NCBI RefSeq assembly: GCF_900163965.1
Contig: NZ_FULE01000046.1
Span: 1 to 64,000, forward strand
Direction of reading: 5' to 3'
Length of the DNA stretch: 64,000 nt
DNA from: Vibrio ruber DSM 16370
GTDB lineage: Bacteria > Pseudomonadota > Gammaproteobacteria > Enterobacterales > Vibrionaceae
The position numbers and the translations under genes were made by a program. Below the pieces are notes generated by a model, which saw nothing but the letters and a program-made list of their open reading frames with translations, searched no databases and was not told the DNA's origin. This document shows, one piece after another, positions 1-8,089 of this stretch. Numbering within the stretch: position 1 is the first letter of the stretch; each line of letters opens with the position of its first letter.

Positions 1-221
1 AACTCAGTTTTACCAGTTGTTCCATGGCAATCACTCAGTTTTTTGCAACTTTACCGCTGACAAGTCCAGGTAATATCCCAAAACATTATGAATCCTTATT
101 GGAACAAATGAGCTACTTTAAGCTTCCACCAAGGCGGGAAGACAGAACTTACCCAAGGTGGGTAAAGCCAAAACCCAGAAAGTATCCACATAAAAAGAAC
201 AATGCCAGTCAGCTTAACTGA
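1..221 (+). mobile_element. IS4-family transposase, C-terminal end only (cut by window edge)
   Basis: The frame is open from base 3 and ends at TGA 219-221. The last 65 or so residues contain LPPRREDRTYPRWVKPKPRKY and end KKNNASQLN, the highly characteristic tail of IS4-family DDE transposases of vibrios and relatives, so this is the 3' end of an insertion sequence whose body lies left of the window. The catalytic core is not visible, so intactness cannot be judged. The terminal inverted repeat of the element was not identified with certainty. The stop codon sits inside the stem-loop at 201-229. The first in-frame Met at 24 is not the real start. Confidence 0.8.
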
Positions 222-229
222 CTGGCATT
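201..229 (+). terminator. Perfect 12-bp stem-loop over the transposase stop codon
   Basis: AATGCCAGTCAG (201-212) is the exact reverse complement of CTGACTGGCATT (218-229), with a 5-base loop. No U-tract follows, so it may be a transcript-stabilising or read-through-limiting hairpin of the IS rather than a classical terminator. Confidence 0.5.
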
Positions 230-276
230 ACTCCTGAGAGTGCTTTTTAGATAAACTTCTATTTCTTGAATATGAT

Positions 277-843
277 TTAGAAACGATATTCTGCACCAAT
301 GGTTGCTTGTTTTAAATCAGTGTTGGTATCTGCGCCATTGTTAATATCATTGGCATTTAAGTCAACGTCATACCAAGTATATTCTGCATTGACTAAAAAG
401 TTGTCTGTGACTTTAAATCCAACACCGGCACCAGCAAATACAGCCTCGTCATCTTCATCACCACTGACACCTAAGATATCGTAATCTGTGGTGTACCAAA
501 GCTGGCCGCCTTTCGCGTAAAGTTCTACGCGATCACCAATCGGCGCCGTTAATTTTAGCGCGGCTGTATAACCGTCGGTTTCAGCGCTTGCTACGTTACC
601 ACCATACGAACCGAAGTCGATATAACTCCCTTCAATACCAATGTAACGATTTAATTTGAAACCAATGAGTCCTTGCATCACATCGTTGTCATCATCAAAA
701 TCGTCTTGGCCATCAATCTTGACGTAACCGTAGTTACCGCCAACATAAATCCCACTTTCATCGTCCAAAACTGCTGCGTTTGAAATGGTGCTGAACGTTG
801 TTAAAGCCATGGTACTCGCTAGAATTGGAAGGATCTTTTTCAT
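277..843 (-). CDS. Outer-membrane beta-barrel protein (OmpX/OmpA-like porin-family fold)
   Basis: A 188-residue protein with a clear Sec signal peptide (MKKILPILASTMAL...SNA, cleavage near residue 23). The rest alternates short hydrophobic and polar segments, as in an eight-stranded barrel, and ends in the YRF aromatic terminus recognised by the Bam machinery. The first mature residues resemble the outer-membrane beta-barrel domain (YVGGNYGYVKI). AGGAG lies 6-7 bases upstream of the ATG. It stands alone, with no operon partner. Function beyond a small outer-membrane barrel is unknown; its acidic loops (DDFDDDND, GDEDDEA) could bind cations, but that is speculation. Confidence 0.8.
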   Translation of the reverse strand: MKKILPILASTMALTTFSTISNAAVLDDESGIYVGGNYGYVKIDGQDDFDDDNDVMQGLIGFKLNRYIGIEGSYIDFGSYGGNVASAETDGYTAALKLTAPIGDRVELYAKGGQLWYTTDYDILGVSGDEDDEAVFAGAGVGFKVTDNFLVNAEYTWYDVDLNANDINNGADTNTDLKQATIGAEYRF

Positions 844-1473
844 CTTTTTACTCCTAGTGATTTTGAATAAGTCATCATCGTTGATGCGCGACTGTTGTTT
901 AGCGAAAGCTACATATTTTAAATAACAGCAACCATGCCAACATAATAATTTTCACTAAAATTAAAATATCATGTCCATAATGGTTATATTTTTTCTGGCG
1001 TTTGCTAAAACATACTTTTAATTTAACCGAAAAAAATTATGCCATGTTATTACTTTGTCATGAGTAAGTTAAAGTTGGACTTGAATATTCAGAGTGTATG
1101 GTTAGCACGTTATTTATAAATGCTGATTTTTTGTGTGTTGTTTAAACAGTGTTGACACACTTTAGATGGAAATCTCTCCACTCAATCGTCATATACAGGG
1201 AATTTTCATTCGTTCTGTTGGTCTTAACGAACGTGCTCAATCGGCTTCATGGTGATTGCTGAATATAACCGATTGTCCACACGAAGAAAAGCTGCGGTGG
1301 TTTGTTTGATATCGGATGTCTGTCTGACTCTCTGACAAGGATCTGTTGTGAGTGAGAAAGATTGCATGTCACCGCGGAATCGTGAATATTAATGCTGCGA
1401 TTTATTTTACCGTGCTTCACGATGTTGCCATCAGCACGATAACTATCCATAAAATCAAGAAGAGATTGATATA
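844..1473. other. Intergenic region between the barrel gene and sbmA
   Basis: About 630 bases, AT-rich on the left. I see no convincing gene: the short minus-strand frame at 1247-1450 has no ribosome binding site or recognisable motif. The only structure noted is a weak inverted repeat TTCGTT/AACGAA at 1209-1231. It presumably holds the divergent promoters of the two flanking genes. Confidence 0.4.
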
Positions 1474-2748
1474 GTGTTTGATTCTTTCTTTCCGAAACCT
1501 AAATTATTTTTCCTTAGCTTTGTGATTTGGGCATTACTGTGTGTGATCTGCTGGTACACCGGTGGGCGTGAGTTAGGTGCTGATTTTAGCCTCGGCTATC
1601 TGGTCGGGATGGGGTTTCCACCGCCGCTTCTTGTGGACGCCGCTCCTGCGGCTCAGGCTGCTTTTCAACAAGCACAGGAGAGTGCGACTAATGCCTGGCT
1701 GTATCAATATATGTTTGTCTGTTATGCCCTGTTTATTGGCGTCTGGTTCAAGTCCGGTGGGCAAAAATGGGCACGCTGGTCTGTTGTCGGGTCTGGTTTG
1801 ATCGTATTTATTACTTGGTTTCAGGTCGAAGTCAGTGTGATGCTCAATGAATGGTATGGTAATTTTTATAACCTGATCCAGAATGCACTGACAAATCCCA
1901 ACAGCATTACTCTCGGTGAGTTTTATGGTGAACTGACAACCGTTGCCGTGATTTTGCTTATTGCCATTATGGTCGCAGTTTGTAATCACTTTTTTGTCAG
2001 TCATTATGTGTTCCGATGGCGTACCGCAATGACGGATTATTATACTGCTCGTTGGCAACAAGTCCGCCATATTGAGGGGGCATCACAGCGGATTCAGGAA
2101 GACACGATGCGCTTTGCTTCGATCATGGAAAGTTTAGGGGTCAGCCTATTAAATGCGGTGATGACACTGATTGCTTTTTTGCCCATTTTATGGGGGCTCT
2201 CCGGCCATGTGAAAACCTTGCCATTCGTTGGTGAAGTATCTCAGGGGTTGGTCTTTGTTGCCATTATCTGGTCAATCATCGGTACGGTATTGTTAGCGGC
2301 TGCCGGGATAAAATTACCGGGATTAGAATTCAAGAATCAACGGGTTGAGGCCGCCTACAGGAAAGAATTGGTCTACGGTGAGGATCATGAACATCGTGCT
2401 GAACCGCAAACCTTAAAACAATTATTCAGTGATGTCCGGCATAACTACTTCCGCCTTTATAAACATTATGTGTACTTTAATATCGTCCGTTATGGTTACT
2501 TACAGGTTGGCTCATTCATTCCGATCATTGCTCTGGCACCGTCGATTGTCGCGGGGGCTTTTACATTGGGGGTCATGCAGCGAATTATCAATGCATTCGG
2601 GCAGGTTGAAAGCTCCTTTCAATATCTGATCAACTCATGGACAACGATTGTTGAATTATTGTCCATCTATAAACGTCTGAAAGCATTCGAAGATCAAGCG
2701 AATGATTTGGAAAATATCCCGCTCATCGAAAATCCGGCTGAAAACTAA
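1474..2748 (+). CDS. sbmA: SbmA/BacA-family peptide transporter
   Basis: A 424-residue inner-membrane protein that aligns by eye with E. coli SbmA over its whole length: FFPKP near the N-terminus, FFVSHYVFRWRTAM, the RIQEDTMRFAS stretch, KLPGLEFKNQRVEAAYRKEL and FQYLINSWTTIVELLSIYKRL. About eight membrane segments are visible. SbmA proteins are proton-driven importers of proline-rich antimicrobial peptides, microcins and related cargo. The start is GTG at 1474, placed 9-15 bases after AAGAAGAGA; it gives the family-typical MF-SFFPKP start. A short extra loop around residues 50-60 (FPPPLLVDAAPAAQ) is longer than in E. coli. Monocistronic. Confidence 0.93.
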   Translation: MFDSFFPKPKLFFLSFVIWALLCVICWYTGGRELGADFSLGYLVGMGFPPPLLVDAAPAAQAAFQQAQESATNAWLYQYMFVCYALFIGVWFKSGGQKWARWSVVGSGLIVFITWFQVEVSVMLNEWYGNFYNLIQNALTNPNSITLGEFYGELTTVAVILLIAIMVAVCNHFFVSHYVFRWRTAMTDYYTARWQQVRHIEGASQRIQEDTMRFASIMESLGVSLLNAVMTLIAFLPILWGLSGHVKTLPFVGEVSQGLVFVAIIWSIIGTVLLAAAGIKLPGLEFKNQRVEAAYRKELVYGEDHEHRAEPQTLKQLFSDVRHNYFRLYKHYVYFNIVRYGYLQVGSFIPIIALAPSIVAGAFTLGVMQRIINAFGQVESSFQYLINSWTTIVELLSIYKRLKAFEDQANDLENIPLIENPAEN

Positions 2749-3072
2749 TCTTATCAAGGGCTTCTGCTAGGAAGCCCGAGTTATCCGCTGTGTTCTCTTC
2801 TGGCCTTTACTGTAAATATGACAGATCCCTGAATGATCGGGTGTGGTTATTGTTCTACTCGATTATGAGAGATTCCTTCCGCAGTTGATGACGATTTTGA
2901 CATTTGCATTACACAAACGACATTATGTTATTACATTATATTTTTTCCTGTCACGATATCCTTGGTTAACAGAAGGTGCTTTCGTTGCAGACACAAAAAT
3001 GGGCGGAAGATGGATGCGAAGCCGTGCTATGCTTTTGCCTGAGACGTTCAGTCAATAGAGAGGAGAGTATCA
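2749..3072. other. Intergenic region, weak hairpin after sbmA
   Basis: GGGCTTC (2758-2764) and GAAGCCC (2771-2777) form a 7-bp hairpin ten bases after the sbmA stop. No strong U-tract follows, so it is at best a weak terminator. The rest has short open frames without start signals or motifs that I regard as noise. Confidence 0.45.
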
Positions 3073-3243
3073 ATGAAATATGGACTGATTGCTATATTCG
3101 CGTTGTTTTTGAGTGCTTGTTCTTCAACTTGGAACGGTGTGAAAGAAGACTCTTCTGCAATATGGGACACAACCAAAGAGAAATCGAGTGAAGTTTATCA
3201 TTCAACGAAAGAAGCAATTCATGAGGCCACCGCTGAAGAATAA
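3073..3243 (+). CDS. Small lipoprotein (entericidin-like size), 56 aa
   Basis: ATG 3073 follows GGAGAG at 6-11 bases. The protein begins MKYGLIAIFALFLSAC, a short type II signal peptide with lipobox LSAC, so Cys16 is predicted to be lipidated. The mature part is small, charged and probably helical, with repeats of the type W-T-K-E/S-S-E-V (IWDTTKEKSSEVYHSTKEA). Length and layout recall entericidin-type lipoproteins, but the sequence does not match them closely, so the name is only a comparison. Position +2 after the Cys is Ser-Ser, which normally allows outer-membrane sorting. It lies upstream of ohrR, 234 bases away, probably a separate unit. Confidence 0.7.
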   Translation: MKYGLIAIFALFLSACSSTWNGVKEDSSAIWDTTKEKSSEVYHSTKEAIHEATAEE

Positions 3244-3477
3244 CTTGTTCTCGCTATGATTTGATTGGGGTTTAACTGACCCGATATGTGTTGGACGCTG
3301 TTGTTATCGATGTCATTTTGCCGACATTGAGTATGGATGGATAAAGCGTTCTCAACAGCAGCGTATCTCTGATTGGCAGCCCACTGAACATAATACAGAC
3401 AATCCCAGTCGTTTAAACGGGTCGTTATGCCGTCAACGTCTGATAGAAGTAGACCTGAGAAAAAAGAAGTAGAAAGA

Positions 3478-3924
3478 ATGCCTGATAATAACGCTTTATT
3501 GCTGGATAACCAGCTATGTTTTGCCCTTTATTCGACCTCTTTGGCGATGACCCAGATGTATAAACCGCTATTGGAACCGCTGGGGCTAACGTATCCGCAA
3601 TATCTCGTGTTGCTGATTCTTTGGGAGCAAGATGGTATCGGTCTGAAAGATATCGGTGAGCGATTAGGACAGAAATCCGGTGCTTTAACCCCCGTGATTA
3701 AGCGGATGGAGCAAGAAGGGTTGATCGATCGCACCCGACAGCTACACGATGAGCGTTCATTGAATGTGCGTCTGACCCCGAAGGGGCGGCAACTGAAATC
3801 CGAAGCAATGAAAATTAATCAGTGCCTCCTTGAGGCTTGTGGTATACCCACTCGGGAACTGATTGATATGAGAGATAAAATTACGACATTAAGAAATAAC
3901 TTACTCAAGCACCAGCCCAAGTAG
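3478..3924 (+). CDS. ohrR: OhrR, MarR-family organic-peroxide repressor
   Basis: A 148-residue MarR protein. The start at 3478 is preferred over the upstream in-frame ATG at 3427 because AGAAAG precedes it and OhrR proteins begin just before the sensor motif. The N-terminal reactive Cys is in NQLCFALYSTS; the winged-helix part includes LGLTYPQYLVLLILWEQDG, IGERLGQKSGALTPVIKRMEQEGLI and the wing RTRQLHDERSLNVRLTPKG. OhrR represses ohr and itself until its Cys is oxidised by organic hydroperoxides. It lies 125 bases upstream of ohr in the same direction, with operator-like palindromes in the gap. Confidence 0.93.
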   Translation: MPDNNALLLDNQLCFALYSTSLAMTQMYKPLLEPLGLTYPQYLVLLILWEQDGIGLKDIGERLGQKSGALTPVIKRMEQEGLIDRTRQLHDERSLNVRLTPKGRQLKSEAMKINQCLLEACGIPTRELIDMRDKITTLRNNLLKHQPK

Positions 3925-3943
3925 GTAATCTGTCAAAAAAATA

Positions 3944-4032
3944 TATTGCGCAATAACTATTATTGCAATAATATTGTCTCATGAAAGAGAAAAGCTGTGG
4001 GCTTTTTTTAATTTGAATAATTATCGCAATAA
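3944..4032 (+). promoter_or_regulatory. Cluster of palindromes between ohrR and ohr, candidate OhrR operators
   Basis: TATTGCGCAATA (3944-3955) is a perfect 12-bp palindrome. TATTATTGCAATAATA (3958-3973) is a perfect 16-bp palindrome sharing its core, with centres 16 bp apart. A third imperfect copy, TTATCGCAATAA, lies at 4021-4032, just before the ohr ribosome binding site. MarR-family repressors bind such AT-rich palindromes, and the location in the ohrR-ohr gap makes OhrR the obvious ligand. The assignment is inferred from position. Confidence 0.65.
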
Positions 4033-4049
4033 CTAACTGGAGGTTAGTC

Positions 4050-4472
4050 ATGAATATTCTATATACAGCACAAGTAACAACCACAGGCGGACGTGACGGA
4101 AAATCTGTTTCTGACGATAACAAATTACAAGTGAATCTTAGCACCCCGAAAGAATTGGGGGGTGCCGATGGTGAAGGAACAAACCCAGAGCAGCTTTTTG
4201 CTGCGGGCTATTCTGCCTGTTTTATCGGTGCGATGAAGTTTGTCGCGATGCAGGAAAAGATCAAATTATCTCAGGATCTGAGTGTGACGGCAAAAGTCGG
4301 CATTGGTCAAAATGAGGCTGGTTCCGGTTTCGGGATTGATGTCGAGTTGCACATTTCTCTTCCGAATCTTGAGCGTAGCGTCGCACAGGCGTTGATCGAA
4401 AAAGCGCACCAAGTGTGCCCATATTCAAATGCCACTCGCGGTAATATTCGGGTTGAATTGGTGCTTGTATAA
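4050..4472 (+). CDS. ohr: Ohr organic hydroperoxide reductase (OsmC/Ohr family)
   Basis: A 140-residue protein with both catalytic motifs: YSACFIGAM (peroxidatic Cys) and VCPYSNATRGNI (resolving Cys). The N-terminal MNILYTAQVTTTGGRDGKSVSDD and the GTNPEQLFAAGY stretch, which supplies the conserved Glu, are typical of Ohr rather than OsmC. It reduces fatty-acid and other organic hydroperoxides using dihydrolipoyl protein partners in the cytoplasm. GGAGG lies 8-12 bases before the ATG. Control by OhrR is supported by the palindromes in the upstream spacer. A strong hairpin follows at 4517-4541. Confidence 0.95.
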   Translation: MNILYTAQVTTTGGRDGKSVSDDNKLQVNLSTPKELGGADGEGTNPEQLFAAGYSACFIGAMKFVAMQEKIKLSQDLSVTAKVGIGQNEAGSGFGIDVELHISLPNLERSVAQALIEKAHQVCPYSNATRGNIRVELVLV

Positions 4473-4516
4473 CATCTTGAATGTGACATCTATGTCTATA
4501 GTGAAGATATAGCAAG

Positions 4517-4541
4517 GACAGGCACGCTTAGCGTGCCTGTC
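4517..4541. terminator. Terminator hairpin between convergent ohr and trxC
   Basis: GACAGGCACGC (4517-4527), loop TTA, GCGTGCCTGTC (4531-4541): a perfect 11-bp stem placed between convergent genes, so it can serve both. The U-tract is short on either side. Confidence 0.75.
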
Positions 4542-4570
4542 TGCTTTCGGTCGAAATATCACCCAATCTT

Positions 4571-5008
4571 TTATTGGCTTTTCAGCGACTCATCCAGCCA
4601 CGCATTAAACTGAGAATAAGGTAGTGCTCCGTTGATCGTATTAAGCCGTTGCCCGCGGTGAAAGACCATGACCGTTGGAATACTGCGAATCTGAAATTGC
4701 GCTGCCAGTGTCTGTTGCGCCTCAGTATCAATCTTGATAAACCGAACCGCCCGGAGACGTTCTTGTGCCGTTTGCTCAAAGATCGGCGCAAACCCGACAC
4801 ACGGGTTACACCAGGGGGCCCAAAAGTCGACGACCACAGGGGTATCACTATTCAAAATGGCCTGAAAATTATCGACTGTCCCTTCAACAGGTAAGCCGTC
4901 AAGGAGGAACTGTTTACACTTACCACAGACCGGGAGCTCAGAAATACGCTCGGTGGGGACACGATTCATCGCCCGGCATGATGGACAGCGGGTTTTTATA
5001 CTGGTCAT
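4571..5008 (-). CDS. trxC: Thioredoxin 2 (zinc-binding thioredoxin)
   Basis: A 145-residue protein with the TrxC layout: an N-terminal zinc motif (CPSC near residue 8 and CGKC near residue 28) followed by a thioredoxin domain, VVVDFWAPWCNPCVGFAPIFEQTAQE, and the cis-Pro loop RSIPTVMVF. The active site reads WCNPC instead of the usual WCGPC. TrxC reduces protein disulfides and is induced by oxidative stress in enterobacteria; being next to ohr fits an oxidative-defence neighbourhood. It is convergent with ohr and monocistronic. Confidence 0.93.
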   Translation of the reverse strand: MTSIKTRCPSCRAMNRVPTERISELPVCGKCKQFLLDGLPVEGTVDNFQAILNSDTPVVVDFWAPWCNPCVGFAPIFEQTAQERLRAVRFIKIDTEAQQTLAAQFQIRSIPTVMVFHRGQRLNTINGALPYSQFNAWLDESLKSQ

Positions 5009-5273
5009 AGGACGCTGACTTTAATCACTCGGTGAATAGGAAGTCATAAATTAGCACCAAATAAAAGTCGATAACAACCATGAATTAAGCATGGAAAAGC
5101 GTATACCTCTGGCGTGTGGTTGCCGATTGTCTGCTTTGATTGAATGGTTCGTTTATGCTGAATTTGTGGGATGGATCCATGCGCTTTTTTACCGGATAGC
5201 ATATGCTTAAAGGATAATATATCTTAGGGTGGTTATTTGGTAATTTTGTCTCTGATACTTGATGGAGGTTAGG

Positions 5274-5654
5274 ATGGCGTATAAAAAGCATGGCCTCACC
5301 ATTGGACTGGAACGGGTCGATCACGAATTTTTTGTATCGATTAAAGCCGTCGGGACATTAACGCATCATGATTATGAGATGATCACACCACTTCTCGATG
5401 CTGCACTGGTCAAAGTGAATACTCCGAAAGTCGATGTGTTGTTTGATGCCTCCGAGCTGGAAGGATGGGAGCTTCGGGCCGCATGGGATGACTTCAAACT
5501 GGGGCTGCAACATGGTGCGGACTTTAATAAAGTCGCACTTTATGGTCATCAGGACTGGCAAGCTCTGGCAGCGCAGGTCGGAAGTTGGTTCATCTCAGGA
5601 GAGATCCGCTATTTTGACAATCATGATGAAGCGATTCGATGGTTGCAGGATTAA
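5274..5654 (+). CDS. SpoIIAA-like (STAS-fold) protein
   Basis: A 126-residue protein. ATG 5274 is chosen because GGAGG (5265-5269) sits five bases before it; in-frame TTG/ATG codons just upstream overlap that site. The sequence (LERVDHEFFVSIKAVGTLTHHDYEMITPLLD, VDVLFDASELEGWELRAAWDDFKLGLQHGADFNKVALYG, WLQD at the end) fits the SpoIIAA-like family, a STAS-like fold found in many proteobacteria. Members are thought to bind lipophilic ligands or the membrane; no enzymatic role is established. Monocistronic with its own terminator. Confidence 0.8.
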   Translation: MAYKKHGLTIGLERVDHEFFVSIKAVGTLTHHDYEMITPLLDAALVKVNTPKVDVLFDASELEGWELRAAWDDFKLGLQHGADFNKVALYGHQDWQALAAQVGSWFISGEIRYFDNHDEAIRWLQD

Positions 5655-5680
5655 CCGAACCGTGAAAGACGATTACTGTG

Positions 5681-5718
5681 ATATGGGTCAAAGTTATGCT
5701 TTGGCCCATATTTTTATT
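5681..5718 (+). terminator. Rho-independent terminator after the SpoIIAA-like gene
   Basis: ATATGGGTCAAAG (5681-5693) pairs with CTTTGGCCCATAT (5699-5711) with one G-U pair, loop TTATG, followed by TTTTTATT. Confidence 0.85.
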
Positions 5719-5956
5719 ACATGAATTTTATCGATTAACTTAACAATTTATTTACACTGGGTTGGTTTTAATTCCATTTTTGCAGGTCTGCACTCTCTAA
5801 TTGTGCTTTTTATCACTAGACTTTAGTCATACATCCACTATTCAAATCAAACACTGAGCGTCATGTTGGTCATTTAAATTTCATCGCATTGGGTCTGTTT
5901 CGTATTCGAATAATAAGAAGTTTTACAGAAGCTGATGCACATTATTTTAGGATGCC

Positions 5957-7588
5957 ATGATGTTTAGTAATTTTACCATCCGTATGCAGCTCGGCCTGTC
6001 TTTGGCCTTTTTAACTGCGATCATTGTTTTTTCCGGGTTACAAAACCGGAATTCACTGAACCTGCTGGAACGTAATATCCAACTATTTGCTGAACCTCTG
6101 AGAAAAGCTCAACGGGATGTGCTCAATGCTGACCGCGATTTGTATCAGGCGCTGAAGGGGCAGCAAGATGCGCTGCTGACGAATGACGAGAAGATATTAA
6201 AGGGAGCACACGGTGACTATCAGGAAAATGCTCAACAAGCTTATGAACGTATGCAAAACTATTTGCAATATATGAATGAGCGTCAACAAATTGTTGCGCA
6301 ATTCAATGACTTCGACCGTATTTTTAAAGACTGGAAGGATCAGTCCGATCGGGTGTTTTCACTGATAGAAAAAGGTGATAAGACGCAGGCTTACACAAAA
6401 TTTATCGAGTCTGAAAAATATTTTGAGCTCCTACGTAACGAGTATGATAAAGCCGGAGAGCTGGTCGATCAGCTGGGAAATGAACTCTATGGGCACTCAA
6501 GTGATGTTGTCGGACAGAGCATTTTCTGGAATATGATGATTTCTCTCATCTCGGTGGTGATTGGGCTGATATTGGTATTTTTCATTCCCAAAGCGATTAC
6601 GTCTGCGATCTATTCCGTGAAAGATAAGATCGATGACTTAACTCAAGGGGATGGTGACTTAGTGAGCCGCTTGACGGTGAAGAAAAAAACCGAACTGGGA
6701 GATTTGTCTTCAAGTGTGAATCACTTGCTGGAGCAGCTCCAACAACTGGTGAAAAGTGTAATTGACGGGGTTGAGAAGCTGGGGGCGGATACCAGTCATC
6801 TTCAGGATGTTGTCAGTAAGACCGAAACGATTGGTCACAATCAGCAACAGCGACTGGAACTGCTATTTCAAGCGTTTGAGCAAATCAATCTGGCAATTCA
6901 GGAAATTACGACCAATGCACAGCATACGTCTTCTAAAAGTGAGGAGGCCAATCGCGCTGCGAGTAGTGGTATGACACTGGTGGATAAAAACGTCGCGTTG
7001 AACGATAAACTGTCAGTGAGTTTTCAAGAAGCCAGTCAGAAAATGTCATCACTTGCCGCAGATTCTGACAATATTACTTCAGTGCTGGATGTGATTCGTG
7101 GCATTGCTGATCAAACGAATCTACTGGCATTGAACGCTGCAATTGAAGCGGCACGAGCCGGTGAACAAGGACGTGGTTTTGCGGTTGTCGCTGATGAAGT
7201 AAGAACGTTGGCACAACGGACACAATCTTCGACAGAAGATATTCAGGAGATGATATCCGGCCTTATCACCGGCGTGAATGAAACGCAGGCGGCCATTCAA
7301 GGCGGGGAAGATGCTGTCACTGAATCAGTCGGTATGGCTGATGAAATGAGACATGCATTTCAGGAAATCAGTGAACTGATTTCCACGGTTCAAGAAATGA
7401 ATATTCAGATAGCGGCAGCGACAGAAGAGCAGAGTTCGGTGATTGTCGATGTGAATCAAGGCATCTTTGAGCTGAAAGAACTGTCGGATAAAGCCACCAG
7501 TGTCCATCAGCGTGTGGCCGATACCGGTAATGTGGTGGCCGATATTTCGTTGCGCCTTTCTAACCTTGTGAGTCAGTTTAAAGTGTAG
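5957..7588 (+). CDS. Methyl-accepting chemotaxis protein (helical-bundle sensor type)
   Basis: A 543-residue MCP. A first membrane helix at about residues 8-28 is followed by a periplasmic, all-helical region of about 160 residues, as in four-helix-bundle (4HB/TarH-like) sensors, then a second membrane helix near 190-212, a HAMP segment (IDDLTQGDGDLVSRLTVKKKTELGDL) and the cytoplasmic coiled coil. The signalling tip reads IADQTNLLALNAAIEAARAGEQGRGFAVVADEVR in overlapping stretches, typical of the 40-helical class. AGGA precedes the first ATG. There is no C-terminal NWETF-like CheR tether. Ligand unknown. An array protein for CheA/CheW, monocistronic with its own terminator. Confidence 0.92.
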   Translation: MMFSNFTIRMQLGLSLAFLTAIIVFSGLQNRNSLNLLERNIQLFAEPLRKAQRDVLNADRDLYQALKGQQDALLTNDEKILKGAHGDYQENAQQAYERMQNYLQYMNERQQIVAQFNDFDRIFKDWKDQSDRVFSLIEKGDKTQAYTKFIESEKYFELLRNEYDKAGELVDQLGNELYGHSSDVVGQSIFWNMMISLISVVIGLILVFFIPKAITSAIYSVKDKIDDLTQGDGDLVSRLTVKKKTELGDLSSSVNHLLEQLQQLVKSVIDGVEKLGADTSHLQDVVSKTETIGHNQQQRLELLFQAFEQINLAIQEITTNAQHTSSKSEEANRAASSGMTLVDKNVALNDKLSVSFQEASQKMSSLAADSDNITSVLDVIRGIADQTNLLALNAAIEAARAGEQGRGFAVVADEVRTLAQRTQSSTEDIQEMISGLITGVNETQAAIQGGEDAVTESVGMADEMRHAFQEISELISTVQEMNIQIAAATEEQSSVIVDVNQGIFELKELSDKATSVHQRVADTGNVVADISLRLSNLVSQFKV

Positions 7589-7645
7589 TTATCAGCGAAA
7601 AGATGAGCCGTAACACGGTACATCGGGGATGAAGCATTTTGTATA

Positions 7646-7672
7646 GGGGAGAGAGTCATGGACTCTCTCCCC
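7646..7672 (+). terminator. Strong hairpin after the first MCP
   Basis: GGGGAGAGAGTC (7646-7657), loop ATG, GACTCTCTCCCC (7661-7672): a perfect 12-bp stem 57 bases after the MCP stop. The following U-tract is weak. Confidence 0.75.
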
Positions 7673-8089
7673 TAACTTATTGTGTTTGATTGCATATTGA
7701 CAATTTTTCTACAGTAACAGCGAACTGAAAAGAATGAGGGAGATCCCAAATACAGGGACTTTAAATTGATTTATATTCACTTTTGGCTGCAAATTGCCAA
7801 AAATGTGATCAAAATTTTTAAAATAGTGTTTTGAGCTAAAATTTGACAAATAATTGTCAGTTTATTGGACAGTACGATTTTTTAGTTTTTGCGAATAGGT
7901 GCCACGAATTACAGAATCTGTTCCGGCTGTCGATATACGTCGTATGATGTTTAAAAATGTCGGATATGACATTTTTTTGATATATCTAATTGTTATAATT
8001 TAAATGGAATACTTTTTGTTGATATACCACATTATGGAATGTAGCGACTGTTGTTGGCTACAAATTTGAGAAAGGGTCATGGATATAGT
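7673..8089. other. AT-rich spacer between two MCP genes
   Basis: No gene is seen. Noted elements are an inverted repeat TGACAA-ATAA-TTGTCA (7844-7859), a 9-bp AT-rich hairpin AAAAATGTC/GACATTTTT (7953-7976) followed by Ts, and a TATAAT hexamer at 7994-7999 without a well-spaced -35 box. These probably belong to the promoter region of the second MCP. Confidence 0.4.

Noticed and set aside
1247..1450. Short minus-strand frame upstream of sbmA
   Set aside because: No ribosome binding site, no recognisable family and unremarkable composition.
1573..2070. 165-codon minus-strand frame inside sbmA
   Set aside because: Shadow of the sbmA gene, without motifs or start signals.
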